From an uncultured Collinsella sp. (GTDB lineage: Bacteria; Actinomycetota; Coriobacteriia; Coriobacteriales; Coriobacteriaceae), in the NCBI GenBank assembly GCA_900545615.1, contig UQZM01000039.1:1-21407 (forward strand): 21,407 nucleotides of DNA. Reading direction: 5' to 3'. The notes under the pieces were generated by a model. The model did no database searches. It was not told the DNA's origin and worked only from the letters and a program-made list of their open reading frames with translations. Positions 5,408 through 14,189 of this stretch are shown here, piece after piece (the first letter of the stretch is position 1; each line of letters begins with the position of its first letter). The translations under genes were made by a program, and so were the position numbers.

Positions 5408-6127
5408 CTAGGCTTCCTTGCTCGGGAGTACCAGGAGACGGTGGCAGTACGGGCAGTGCGTAATCTCGCTACCGTCGTGATTGAGGTCGCTCATGGACGA
5501 TGCCTGCAGCGCGGTGTGGCAAACCGTGGGGATATTGCCCTGGATGGTCTCGACGGCCAGGCCGCGGAACTGCTTGAGCAGACGCTCGTAGTCGGTGAGC
5601 ACGTCGGCCGGCAGCGTGGCGGCAAGCGCAGTGCGCTCCTTAGTGGCGGCGTCAATCTGAGCCTGCAGGTCGGCGGCCTTAGCGCGCGCGGCCTTGGTAT
5701 CGGCCTTCACACCCTCCTCGAACTTGGCGATGATTGCCTGCGCGCGGGCCTCGCGGTCGAGCGCCTCCTTATGGGCGATGACGACATCCTTGCGGGTGTG
5801 CTCAATCTTGTCCAGACGCTTGGCCAAGGTGGCGAGTTCATTCTCCAGGTCCTGAACCTCGCGGTAGTCGGAGCCGTCGACGTGGCGCTTCTTGGCAGCC
5901 TCAATGGCGTTGTTGGTCTGAATCTCGGTGGTGTTGAGATCGTCGAGCTCAATGTCCAGATCCTTGCGCTGGGCGTAGAGCTTGGTCATCTCGGACTTGA
6001 GCTTCACATAGGTCTTGCGCTTGGAAGCGAGCTCCTTGAGCTCCGGCATATTGGCAAGTTCGCTCTTGTTGCGGGCGAGCTCCAAATCGATCTGTTGCAG
6101 CTTGAGTAGCGTAGCGCCGGCGCTCAT
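5408..6127 (-). CDS. Coiled-coil protein with C-terminal zinc-ribbon-like domain
   Basis: The 239-aa product belongs to the C4-type zinc ribbon (zf-RING_7, COG1579) family of unclear molecular role. Residues 1-180 are highly charged, heptad-like coiled coil. The C-terminus carries VCHTALQ about 20 residues before HCPYCHR. Family members usually have CxxC at both knuckles. Here the first knuckle keeps only its second Cys, so metal binding may use a His or be lost. The start ATG 6125-6127 is preferred over a longer form at 6163 because it follows AAAGGAGAG and overlaps the upstream stop as ATGA. It sits between the Nif3-like gene and coaBC, a common pairing with Nif3-like genes in bacteria. Confidence 0.9.
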   Translation of the reverse strand: MSAGATLLKLQQIDLELARNKSELANMPELKELASKRKTYVKLKSEMTKLYAQRKDLDIELDDLNTTEIQTNNAIEAAKKRHVDGSDYREVQDLENELATLAKRLDKIEHTRKDVVIAHKEALDREARAQAIIAKFEEGVKADTKAARAKAADLQAQIDAATKERTALAATLPADVLTDYERLLKQFRGLAVETIQGNIPTVCHTALQASSMSDLNHDGSEITHCPYCHRLLVLPSKEA

Positions 6128-6933
6128 AAGTTCTCTCCTTTTGTCACAGTCCACCATTGGCAAGGGTTCAGTATTTTAATCGCATGACGGGGGTCGACCC
6201 CGGCGTCAACTGCAGAGTTCATCAATATATCAACGAACGGCTCCTCAGAGCGGTCGTGGCCGAGCAGGATCACCGGTAGTCCGCGCAAGGCAAGGTCTTG
6301 CGCCACGTGATAGCCCGCCTCGCCCGTCACGACAACGTCCGCGCCCGCGGCGATGGCGAGCTCTCCAAAGTCGCCCAGGGAGCCGCCCAAAATGGCGACG
6401 GTGCGGCATGCGTGCTCGGCTTCGCCCCACACACGCGGGTCGCTGCCGAAGGCTGTGGCAGCACGGGTGGCAAGATCGCGCAGCGTGCACGGGTCGTTGA
6501 GCGTTGCAAGCGCGCTCAGGCCGGTGGCTTCGGGGTTGTCCACGTGTTCCAGTGAGCTCACTGGTGCGGCACCCAGCAGCTCGCTCAGGCAGACGCGGGC
6601 TTCGTGCGAGCGGTCCAGGTTGGTGTGGAGCGAGATAATGCTCACGCCGCAACGCGCTGCCTCGTAGAGCGCCGCGCTGCATTGGGGGCGTGTGGTATCC
6701 GCCGGACAAAAGGCCTCGGGTGCCTTGATGTAGATAGGATGATGCGTCAGCAGCACGTTGACGCCGGCCTCCTGGGCGCGGTGCACATTGGCTTCGGTCG
6801 CATCGAGCGCGCAGACAACGCCGGTAATCTCCGCGGCCGGATCTCCCACAGATAGCCCAACATGGTCCCAACTCTCGGCATCAGTCTTGGGATAGCGTGC
6901 CAGCAGCGCGCGCTCAAGCTCGGCGACGATCAT
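6124..6933 (-). CDS. Nif3-like dinuclear metal-centre protein (DUF34/COG0327)
   Basis: The 269-aa protein is of the YbgI/YqfO type, sometimes labelled GTP cyclohydrolase 1 type 2 homologue, though that activity is not generally established. The metal ligands expected for the family are visible: LLTHHP (His64, His65), SLHTNLD (His103, Asp107) and the C-terminal GHDRSEE motif. SWDHVGLSVGDP near residues 21-32 matches the family's N-terminal signature. It lacks the inserted PII-like domain of longer members. The start ATG overlaps the upstream cysteine desulfurase stop (ATGA), indicating translational coupling. The metabolic role is unknown; a metal-dependent hydrolase or a chaperone role is possible. 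Confidence 0.93.
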   Translation of the reverse strand: MIVAELERALLARYPKTDAESWDHVGLSVGDPAAEITGVVCALDATEANVHRAQEAGVNVLLTHHPIYIKAPEAFCPADTTRPQCSAALYEAARCGVSIISLHTNLDRSHEARVCLSELLGAAPVSSLEHVDNPEATGLSALATLNDPCTLRDLATRAATAFGSDPRVWGEAEHACRTVAILGGSLGDFGELAIAAGADVVVTGEAGYHVAQDLALRGLPVILLGHDRSEEPFVDILMNSAVDAGVDPRHAIKILNPCQWWTVTKGENL

Positions 6934-8108
6934 GCGGCGCCTACGATCGAGAGCAGCGTCTGGGCAAACTCGTCCAGATCGTCCGGATTCACGCGGTCAT
7001 CGAACGAGATGCGAAGAGCGCCGAGAGCTTGCTCGCGACCGATGCCCATCGCGCTCAAAACGTGGCTGGGGTCCATACTGCCGCTCGAGCACGCCGAGCC
7101 TGCCGATACCTCAAAGCCGGCAGCGTCGAGCTTGATGATGAGCTCCTCGGAGTCCATGCCGTCAATGTAGATCGATACCATGCCGGGCAGACGGTCGGCC
7201 TGCGTGTAGTCGCCCATGGTGGCGTGAATGCGCGGATGGGCCGTAAGCGTGGCATAGAGCTTGTCGGAAAGGGCTTGCAGCTTCTCGCGCTCCTGGGCCA
7301 CATGGGGCGCCAGCGTACGGGCGGCAGCGGCAAAGGCAAGCTGCGTGCGCAGGTCCTGCGTGCCGGCACGACGACCGGCCTCCTGTCCGCCGCCAAAGAT
7401 GCGCGGGCGCAGCGGCGTGCGGTTCTTAAGGTAGAGCGCGCCGGATGCCACAGGACCGCCAATTTTATGGGCGGCGACGGACATAGCATCGACGCCCAGC
7501 TCGGTGACATCGAGCGGAATATGCAGATAGCCCTGGATAGCATCGGTGTGGAACAGGGCACCCACGGTATGCGCGGCCGCGGCAAGCTCGCGGATGGGCT
7601 GCACCACGCCGGTCTCGTTGTTGGCAACCATGATGCTCACGAGTGCCACGTCGTCGCCTAACAGCTCGACAAGCGCGGCAGGCTCAATGTAGCCCGCGCG
7701 GCAGGGCTGCACCAGGTCGACGGTAAAGCCAGCGGCACGCAGCAGCGGCAGGTTGTCCAGAATCGAATCGTGCTCGATCGCCGACACGATCACGCGGTCG
7801 CGCTTGCGATCGCGCTGACGGGCGCCCTCGGCAAGTCCGAGGAGCGCCAGCTGGTTTGCCTCGGTACCGCCGTTGGTCAAGATGATCTCGGACGGACGGA
7901 CGCGCTCGCCAAAGCTGCGGGCAATCTCGCGACGCGCGACTTCAAGGCGCGCAGCGGCCTTGCGGCCGAGCGAATGCAGCGAGTTGGGGTTGACGCCGGC
8001 AAGCTCGCTGTCGTCGTATTCGCGCTGCGCAAGGCGCGCCTCGGCGCGCATGGGCGTCGAGGCGGCATAGTCAAGATTCACGGGTATGCGGTTTTGACCT
8101 GCGGTCAT
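6930..8108 (-). CDS. Cysteine desulfurase, NifS/IscS type
   Basis: The 392-aa PLP enzyme releases sulfur from cysteine as a persulfide, for Fe-S clusters or thiolated tRNA. The PLP lysine lies in SVAAHKIGG (Lys215) and the persulfide Cys in AGSACSSGS (Cys340). The N-terminal LDYAASTPM and the EHDSI and HTDAIQ motifs are also typical. AGGAGG lies 11 bases before the ATG, a little distant. It begins just after the rpe stop and overlaps the Nif3-like gene downstream. No iscU, sufU or mnmA is adjacent, so the acceptor cannot be told from context. Subtype (IscS, NifS or YrvO-like) is not resolved. Confidence 0.95.
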   Translation of the reverse strand: MTAGQNRIPVNLDYAASTPMRAEARLAQREYDDSELAGVNPNSLHSLGRKAAARLEVARREIARSFGERVRPSEIILTNGGTEANQLALLGLAEGARQRDRKRDRVIVSAIEHDSILDNLPLLRAAGFTVDLVQPCRAGYIEPAALVELLGDDVALVSIMVANNETGVVQPIRELAAAAHTVGALFHTDAIQGYLHIPLDVTELGVDAMSVAAHKIGGPVASGALYLKNRTPLRPRIFGGGQEAGRRAGTQDLRTQLAFAAAARTLAPHVAQEREKLQALSDKLYATLTAHPRIHATMGDYTQADRLPGMVSIYIDGMDSEELIIKLDAAGFEVSAGSACSSGSMDPSHVLSAMGIGREQALGALRISFDDRVNPDDLDEFAQTLLSIVGAA

Positions 8109-8114
8109 AAGGAT

Positions 8115-8786
8115 TTATGCCTCCTGTGCAGCCTCGTTGCCCAGCTTCTGCAGCAGCGCAACCGCAGCGGCGGGATCTTCGGACTTAAATACGGCGGAAC
8201 CGGCCACGAGAACGTTGGCACCAGCCTTGACAACCTCGGCGATGTTCTTGGAAGAAATGCCGCCGTCGACCTCGATCATGGGCGAAACGCCGTGGCGCTC
8301 GCACATGGCCTTGAGCTCGTGCAGTTTGGCAATGGTACCGGGGATAAAGCTCTGGCCGCCAAAGCCGGGGTTCACGCTCATCAGCAGCACCATATCGACG
8401 ACGTCGATGATGCTCTCGAGTACGCACACGGGGGTGGCGGGGTTGAGCACCACGCCGGCCTTGACGCCGCGCTGCTGCAGATGGGTGAGCGTGCGGTGCA
8501 GGTGCGTGGAGGCCTCGTAGTGCACGGTGATCATGTCGGCACCGGCGTCGGCGTACCAATCGACCGTTTCGTCGGGGTTCGACACCATCAGGTGCGCGTC
8601 GACCGGTACATCGGTGGAGCGCTTGACGGCCTTGAGGATGTCAACGCCAAAGGTGAGGTTGCCGGTAAAGTGACCGTCCATAACGTCGAAGTGCACGTAG
8701 TCGGCGCCGGCGATCTTGTCGAGCTCGCCCTTGAGGTTGGCCATGTCGGCCGAAAGGACGGACGGAGCGATTTTAATGGAACCCAT
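8115..8786 (-). CDS. rpe: Ribulose-phosphate 3-epimerase
   Basis: The 223-aa TIM-barrel enzyme interconverts ribulose 5-phosphate and xylulose 5-phosphate in the pentose phosphate pathway. Signature segments are IAPSVLSAD (6-14), VHFDVMDGHF (31-40) with metal-binding His and Asp, AHLMV, MSVNPGFGGQSF and EVDGGI. Full family length. AGAAAGG precedes the ATG at moderate spacing. It lies between gpsA and the cysteine desulfurase in the same direction. Confidence 0.97.
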   Translation of the reverse strand: MGSIKIAPSVLSADMANLKGELDKIAGADYVHFDVMDGHFTGNLTFGVDILKAVKRSTDVPVDAHLMVSNPDETVDWYADAGADMITVHYEASTHLHRTLTHLQQRGVKAGVVLNPATPVCVLESIIDVVDMVLLMSVNPGFGGQSFIPGTIAKLHELKAMCERHGVSPMIEVDGGISSKNIAEVVKAGANVLVAGSAVFKSEDPAAAVALLQKLGNEAAQEA

Positions 8787-8804
8787 GGTAGAAGCCTTTC
8801 TGCG

Positions 8805-9812
8805 TTAGTCGGTGAGTCCGTAGAACTCTTGAGAAGGGACGCGATCGGTAAGAATCTCGAGTGCCCTATCCAAAGTAACACCGTTGTAGAGCGTTTGCTC
8901 CACGGCAAAGGTGAGCGGAATGTCTACGCCCAGTGAACGGGCGAGCTCGCTGACGCTGCGGGCCGCGACGGCGCCTTCGACCACCATATGCGTGCGCGTC
9001 TGATACTCGTCGAGCGACACGCCATGAGCGAACTCGTAGCCAAAGGTGCGGTTGCGCGAATGCTCCGAGGTGCAGGTGGCAATGAGGTCGCCCATGCCGG
9101 CAAGTCCCATGCAGGTCATAGCTTGACCGCCGCGGGCGTGCACCAGACGGCTGATCTCGGCTAGGCCGCGCGTCATGATGAGGGCGAGTGTGTTGTCGCC
9201 CGCGCCGGTGCCGGCGGAGATGCCGCACACGATGGCGATGACATTTTTCATGGCGCCGCAGACCTCGACACCGGTCATGTCTTGCGACAGATAGATGCGG
9301 AAGGCCGTGGACAGGAGCAGGTCCTTAAAGGTCTCCCCTATCTGCTGATCTTTGCTGGCGATGACGGCGGCAGAAAGCCCACCGCGGCAGATCTCCTCGG
9401 CATGGTTGGGGCCCGAGAGCGCTGCCACGCGCGCCTCGTTGCCGATCTCGCTGGCAATGACCTCGCTCATGAGCAGGCCGGACTCGGGCTCAATGCCCTT
9501 GGTGAGGCAGAGTACCGGAGTATCGGCGGCGATAAAGGGCGCGGCCTGGTGGCACACGCTGCGAAGGTGCGTCGAAGGAACGGCGAAGATGATGGCCTCG
9601 GCGCCGTCGAGCGCCTGCGAAAGGTCCGTGGTGGCGACGACGTTGCCGGGCAGCTCGTAGCCCACAAGGTAGCGGGGGTTGTGATGCTCGTCATTGATGC
9701 CGGCGGCCGTCTGCTCGCTGTGGGCCCACATGGTCACGCGCTCGGCTCGCGCGGCGGCGAGGCCGGCGACGGCGGTTCCCCAGGAGCCGGAGCCAATCAG
9801 CGCAACATTCAT
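8805..9812 (-). CDS. gpsA: Glycerol-3-phosphate dehydrogenase [NAD(P)+]
   Basis: The 335-aa enzyme reduces dihydroxyacetone phosphate to sn-glycerol 3-phosphate, the backbone for phospholipids. The Rossmann motif GSGSWG is at 7-12, the catalytic lysine in CGAMKNVIAI (Lys189), and the substrate-binding GDNTLALIMTRG and GMGDLIATCTSEHSRNR segments follow. The usual LSGPSFA is LSGPNHA here. It sits directly downstream of plsY, which uses its product, a functional pairing in lipid synthesis. The gap from plsY is 9 bases. Confidence 0.97.
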   Translation of the reverse strand: MNVALIGSGSWGTAVAGLAAARAERVTMWAHSEQTAAGINDEHHNPRYLVGYELPGNVVATTDLSQALDGAEAIIFAVPSTHLRSVCHQAAPFIAADTPVLCLTKGIEPESGLLMSEVIASEIGNEARVAALSGPNHAEEICRGGLSAAVIASKDQQIGETFKDLLLSTAFRIYLSQDMTGVEVCGAMKNVIAIVCGISAGTGAGDNTLALIMTRGLAEISRLVHARGGQAMTCMGLAGMGDLIATCTSEHSRNRTFGYEFAHGVSLDEYQTRTHMVVEGAVAARSVSELARSLGVDIPLTFAVEQTLYNGVTLDRALEILTDRVPSQEFYGLTD

Positions 9813-9821
9813 GGCTCTCTC

Positions 9822-10505
9822 CTACTTATCGTCGGGCTCGGTGACGCGCTTGGTAAACGAGAGCTTGGACTCCTTACCAGCCATGAGCTTTTGGATATTT
9901 GAGCGATGGGCCCATACCACGGTGATGCCGATCATTGCCATGCAGAACTTGAGCCCCAGGCTGCTGTACGGAAAGACCGCGCAAGCCGCGATGGGAAGAC
10001 CGATGGCCGCGGCAAGCGAGCCTACCGACACAAACTTGGTGATGGCGACGGCCACGATAAACATGCCCAGCAGCGACAGGCCAATAGGCCAGTACCAGGC
10101 GAGGATGACACCCAGACCAACGGCGATGCCCTTGCCGCCGTGGAAGTTGAGGTAGGGCGAGAAGATATGGCCCCACACTGCCGCCAGGCAGATGACGCCG
10201 AGCATCCAGTCGCCGGCGGCACCGGGAGCCATGATGCTCACGGGGAAGCCATAGCCCACGCTCGCGATGAACGGACGCGCGATAAGGACGCAGATGGCGC
10301 CCTTCAGGCAGTCGAGCAGCAGCGTGAGCGCCGCGACCTTGGGGCCGGCCACGCGCAGCGCGTTGGTGGTGCCGATGTTGCCGGAGCCTGCCTTGCGAAT
10401 GTCGGTGTGGTTGAACACGCGGCCCAGGATAAGGCCAAACGGAATCGCCCCGATAAAGAACGAGACCACGGCGCAGATGGCGGTCAGCAGAATCGGATTA
10501 TGCAT
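9822..10505 (-). CDS. plsY: Glycerol-3-phosphate acyltransferase PlsY
   Basis: The 227-aa inner-membrane enzyme transfers an acyl group from acyl-phosphate to glycerol 3-phosphate, the first acylation step of phospholipid synthesis. Motifs AGSGNIGTTNALR, HGGKGIAVGLG and a third region near VWAHRSNIQKL are present, with five or more hydrophobic segments. A longer open frame exists, but ATG 10503-10505 follows AAGGAG at 7 bases and overlaps the der stop codon by eight bases, so the 227-aa form is chosen. The loops contain the usual Gly and Lys residues of the active site. Its acyl-phosphate supplier PlsX is not in the window. Confidence 0.96.
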   Translation of the reverse strand: MHNPILLTAICAVVSFFIGAIPFGLILGRVFNHTDIRKAGSGNIGTTNALRVAGPKVAALTLLLDCLKGAICVLIARPFIASVGYGFPVSIMAPGAAGDWMLGVICLAAVWGHIFSPYLNFHGGKGIAVGLGVILAWYWPIGLSLLGMFIVAVAITKFVSVGSLAAAIGLPIAACAVFPYSSLGLKFCMAMIGITVVWAHRSNIQKLMAGKESKLSFTKRVTEPDDK

Positions 10506-11832
10506 CCTTTTGCTCCTTCTTCCTAAAGAAGAGTCGAATGGGCGTGCCGGCAAAGTCGAAGGTCGAGCGCATGCGGTTCTCCACGTAGCGCTGGTAGGTG
10601 TCGTTGACCAGATCGCTGTGGTTGACGAAGAACGTGAACGTCGGCGGGTTGACGCCCGTCTGGGTCACGTAGTGCATACGCAGGCGGCGCTTGCCGTCCA
10701 CCACGGTATGACCGAACTCGCGCAGGTCGGTGAGGAACGTGTTGAGGCGCGAGGTGCTGATCTTTTGCGAGCGCGTCTTTTCGGCGGCGTCGACCATCGC
10801 CCAGATCTTCTCGACGCTGCGGCCAGTGAGGGCAGAGATGCGCAGGTACTGGGCCCAGGGAGCCATGACGCCCAGACGGCGGTCGATGGTCTCCATGCAG
10901 GCCTCGCGCTTGCGGTCGTCGTCGAGCAGATCCCACTTGTTGAGCAGCACCACGATGGCGCAGCCGCGCTCGATGGCAAGACCCATGACCTTCTGGTCCT
11001 GCTCGGTAACGCCCACGGAGGCGTCGACGACGAGCAGCGCCACGTCGGCGCGATCGATGGCGCGCAGGCCGCGGACCATGGAGTAGTACTCGATGTTCTC
11101 GTACACGGTGCTCTTCTTGCGAATGCCCGCGGTGTCGACCATGCGGTAGTGCTTGCCGTTACGCTCCACGACGGTGTCGATGGCGTCGCGCGTCGTGCCG
11201 GCAATGTTGGACACGATAGAGCGGTCGGCGCCCAGGATGCGGTTGAACAGCGACGACTTACCGGCATTGGGGCGGCCGATGATGGCGACGTTCAGCGCGT
11301 CGGGGAACTCATCGGCGACCTCGTCCTCTTCCTCCGGAAGCAGGGCCACGATATCGTCGAGCAGGTCGCCCGTGCCATGACCATGCAGGGCCGAGAGCGG
11401 CGTTGGCTCGCCGATGCCGAGGGAATAGAACTCCCAGATGCTGTCGTTCTCGCGATCGGGGTTGTCGAGCTTGTTTACCAGCAGAAAGACCGGCTTGTCG
11501 GAGCGCTTGAGCATGCGGGCGACCGACTCGTCCTCTTCGGTGACGCCGGTGCGGCCGTCGACCACAAACAGGATGACGGCGGCCTCCTCGGCGGCGGCGA
11601 GCGCCTGGTCGCGGATGGACGTGGCGAAGACGTCATCGCTCTTGAGCGGTTCGATGCCGCCCGTGTCGACGATGGTGAACTCGCGGCCGTTCCAATCGGC
11701 CGTGTGGTACGAGCGGTCGCGCGTGACGCCGCGGGACTCATGGACGATGGCGTCCGAGGTCTGGGCCAGGCGGTTAACGAGCGTGGACTTGCCCACGTTG
11801 GGGCGTCCGACGACGGCGACGATAGGTTTCAT
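10498..11832 (-). CDS. der: Ribosome biogenesis GTPase Der (EngA)
   Basis: The 444-aa protein has two consecutive GTPase domains and a C-terminal KH-like domain and acts in 50S subunit maturation. First domain: GRPNVGKS (9-16), DTGG, NKLD (120-123). Second: GRPNAGKS (186-193), DTAGIRKK (233-240), NKWD near 298. The acidic linker LLPEEEDEVADE near 164-175 separates them. The start ATG 11830-11832 follows AAAGGAG. The longer open frame upstream overlaps the DUF512 gene and carries no family similarity, so it is rejected. Confidence 0.97.
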   Translation of the reverse strand: MKPIVAVVGRPNVGKSTLVNRLAQTSDAIVHESRGVTRDRSYHTADWNGREFTIVDTGGIEPLKSDDVFATSIRDQALAAAEEAAVILFVVDGRTGVTEEDESVARMLKRSDKPVFLLVNKLDNPDRENDSIWEFYSLGIGEPTPLSALHGHGTGDLLDDIVALLPEEEDEVADEFPDALNVAIIGRPNAGKSSLFNRILGADRSIVSNIAGTTRDAIDTVVERNGKHYRMVDTAGIRKKSTVYENIEYYSMVRGLRAIDRADVALLVVDASVGVTEQDQKVMGLAIERGCAIVVLLNKWDLLDDDRKREACMETIDRRLGVMAPWAQYLRISALTGRSVEKIWAMVDAAEKTRSQKISTSRLNTFLTDLREFGHTVVDGKRRLRMHYVTQTGVNPPTFTFFVNHSDLVNDTYQRYVENRMRSTFDFAGTPIRLFFRKKEQKDA

Positions 11833-11842
11833 CTGCACTCCT

Positions 11843-13285
11843 TTAATGGGTAGGGTCAGTGGAAGTGTTAGAGTCGGCAGGCACAATGCCAAGGATGTGC
11901 TCCAGGGTATCGAGCAGCTCATGCGGCATGGTCGACACCACATGAACCTCGGCGCCGCGACTGGTAAGGCTTGCGAGTAAATCGTCACGATGATACTCGT
12001 CAAGCGTCATGCCGTCAGCGTTGAACATGAGCTTAGGCACAAAGAGCATAACCCCCGAGAGGTCCTGCGGCAGCTGTTCCAGAATGTCGCAGGCGACGAT
12101 GAGGCCGGTCACGTCCACGTTGCCGCCAAAGTAGCGATTCTTGATGGCCGTGACGGTGCCGGCGAGCCCCTGCGGCGATTCCACAAAGCGGGCCACGGTC
12201 TCGCGTGCGCTGGCGCCCGAGAGGCACAGCAGGTGCTGGCTGCGAGCGGCGATGGCCTCGCGGACGCGGGCCAGTCGCTCGGCATCGGCGGCAAGCACAT
12301 CGTCCGTCTCGTCCAGATACGAGCGGATCATGCCGATGCCGTCGTAGTACTGCGGGTAACCGTCGTAAAAGTCTGCCTCGGGCGGATCGATGCCGGCGTC
12401 CAGGTAGAACTCGTCGCTCATCTGGAAGGTGTGGCGGCCAAAACGCTCGAAGGCGCGGTCCTGGTAGGGACGGATCATGGCAATGGTCTCGCGTGCCAGT
12501 TCGGGCTTGTCGCTGTATGACCAGCTAAAGCGGTTCTGATGCTTGGTAAAACCGAGCGGCACAATGCCCAGGCTTGTGATTTGCTCGTGCTCCTCGCAAA
12601 AGCGCAGGGTCTTTTCCAGCTCTTCGCCGTCGTTCATGCCAGGGCACAGTACGATCTGGGCGTGGATCTCGATGCCGGCGGCCATGATGGTCTCGAGCAC
12701 GTCTATGCCTCGCTGGGCGTTGCGGCCCATCATACGACGGCGGACGTCGGGGCTCACGGCGTGGACCGATACGTTCATGGGACTCATGTTGCGCTGGATG
12801 ACGTTTTGCACGTCCTCGTCGGTGAGGTTGGTGAGCGTGACGAAGTTGCCCTGCAAAAAGCTTAGGCGATAGTCGTCGTCGCGAATATAGAGCGTGGAGC
12901 GGCCGCCCTTGGGGAGCATCGTCATAAAGCAAAATACGCAGGCGTTCACACAGGTGCGCATACCATCGAAGATGGGGCCATCGAATTCAAGGCCCCAGTC
13001 CTCTCCCGGGAAGCGGTCGAGCTCGACGGGGGTGACGCTGTTGTCGCGCGGGTCGAAAACCTCGAGGTCGACGGTGTCGTCGTCGGCCTCCCAGAGCCAC
13101 ACGATCATGTCGGTGAGCGCCTCACCGTTGACCGTGAGCACGCGCATGCCCGGCTCGATACCCACATCCCACGCGGGCGATTCGGGACGCACGTTCTTTA
13201 CGAGCGCGCCCTCACCCGGCTCGGGGTCGCGGCTGCGCCCGTAATCGGCCACCTCGGCGGCGTATGCGGGTACGGTCTGGTCCAT
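11843..13285 (-). CDS. DUF512 family radical-SAM-like protein with PDZ domain
   Basis: The 480-aa protein begins with a PDZ-like segment (about 28-95; VKNVRPESPAWDVGIEPGMRVLTVNG-like core, seen in part), followed by a radical SAM-type cluster motif CVNACVFC with Cys112, Cys116 and Cys119 (CX3CX2C), FLQGNFVTLTNL and the C-terminal DUF512 region. A SAM-binding iron-sulfur enzyme is implied, but no substrate is known. The gene is commonly found beside der in Gram-positive genomes. The ATG at 13285 lies two bases after the ispH stop. AGGAG is 14 bases away, so a TTG start at 13297 remains an alternative. Confidence 0.92.
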   Translation of the reverse strand: MDQTVPAYAAEVADYGRSRDPEPGEGALVKNVRPESPAWDVGIEPGMRVLTVNGEALTDMIVWLWEADDDTVDLEVFDPRDNSVTPVELDRFPGEDWGLEFDGPIFDGMRTCVNACVFCFMTMLPKGGRSTLYIRDDDYRLSFLQGNFVTLTNLTDEDVQNVIQRNMSPMNVSVHAVSPDVRRRMMGRNAQRGIDVLETIMAAGIEIHAQIVLCPGMNDGEELEKTLRFCEEHEQITSLGIVPLGFTKHQNRFSWSYSDKPELARETIAMIRPYQDRAFERFGRHTFQMSDEFYLDAGIDPPEADFYDGYPQYYDGIGMIRSYLDETDDVLAADAERLARVREAIAARSQHLLCLSGASARETVARFVESPQGLAGTVTAIKNRYFGGNVDVTGLIVACDILEQLPQDLSGVMLFVPKLMFNADGMTLDEYHRDDLLASLTSRGAEVHVVSTMPHELLDTLEHILGIVPADSNTSTDPTH

Positions 13286-13287
13286 GA

Positions 13288-14187
13288 TTAGCGGCAAAGC
13301 TCCTTGATGCGCTCAACGGCGCGCTCGATGTGTTCTTGCGGGGTGGAGGCTCCGGCGGTGATGCCGATGTGGTGAGCGTCGGTAAACCACGCGGCCTGGA
13401 GCTCGGAAGCTTCCTCGATGTGATGCGTGTGCTCGCAGGCGTCTGCGCAAATCTGAGCCAGGCGGCGGGTGTTACCTGAGTTCTTGCCACCCACGATGAC
13501 CATGCAATCACAGCGTTTGGCAAGTGATGCGGCTGCCTGTTGGCGCTCGCTCGTGGCGGCGCAGATGGTGTTGATCACACGCAGCTCCTGCACGCGCGGG
13601 GTGATAGCGGCCACGACCTCGGCGAGGTTCTGCGCGGTCTGGGTGGTCTGCACAACCAGACCCACCTTGCCCTTGAACGACAAGGCGTTGGCGTCGGCGG
13701 CACAGCTCACAACCTGCGCATCAGTGCCGGCGTGGCCCAGGATGCCCTCCACCTCGGGGTGACCTGGCTCGCCTACGACCACCACGCGGTAGCCCTCGCG
13801 CACCAGGCGCTCGGCTGCCATATGGACCTTCTTCACGTAAGGGCAGGTGGCGTCGACGACGTTAAGGCCACGCTCGCGAGCGGCATCGATCACCTGCGGC
13901 ACCACTCCGTGCGCGCGAATGATTACGGTGCCCGATGCGGCGTCGTCCAGGTTCTCGGCCAGGCCAACGCCTGCCTCAGCAAGCTCGCGCACCACGATGG
14001 GGTTATGGATGAGCGGCCCCAAGGTATGGACCTGAGCGCACTCCCCTGCCTGCGGGGCGGCCGCTAGGGCCATATCGAGCGCACGCTGCACGCCATAGCA
14101 GGTGCCGGCGTGGGCAGCGATTTCGATGGTGGGCGCGGTTGCCTGGTCAGACGCAGTCGCGGCAGTGTTCGTCACGTTCTCGCTCAT
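13288..14187 (-). CDS. ispH: 4-hydroxy-3-methylbut-2-enyl diphosphate reductase
   Basis: The 299-aa iron-sulfur enzyme makes IPP and DMAPP in the last step of the MEP isoprenoid pathway. The three cluster cysteines are in GTCYGV (Cys30), DATCPYV (Cys115) and NTICAATSERQ (Cys209). Conserved His residues occur in RAHGV (93) and EPGHPEVEG (143), and the QTTQT motif follows. There is no fused S1 domain. The start at Met 14187 lies two bases after the plsC stop. A longer frame reaching 14217 overlaps plsC and is less likely. The ribosome binding site is weak, suggesting coupling to plsC. Confidence 0.97.
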   Translation of the reverse strand: MSENVTNTAATASDQATAPTIEIAAHAGTCYGVQRALDMALAAAPQAGECAQVHTLGPLIHNPIVVRELAEAGVGLAENLDDAASGTVIIRAHGVVPQVIDAARERGLNVVDATCPYVKKVHMAAERLVREGYRVVVVGEPGHPEVEGILGHAGTDAQVVSCAADANALSFKGKVGLVVQTTQTAQNLAEVVAAITPRVQELRVINTICAATSERQQAAASLAKRCDCMVIVGGKNSGNTRRLAQICADACEHTHHIEEASELQAAWFTDAHHIGITAGASTPQEHIERAVERIKELCR

Positions 14188-14189
14188 GG

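Noticed and set aside
10267..11853. 528-aa plus-strand frame opposite der and plsY
   Set aside because: Long antisense frame typical of high-GC coding DNA; the minus strand has clear family motifs throughout.
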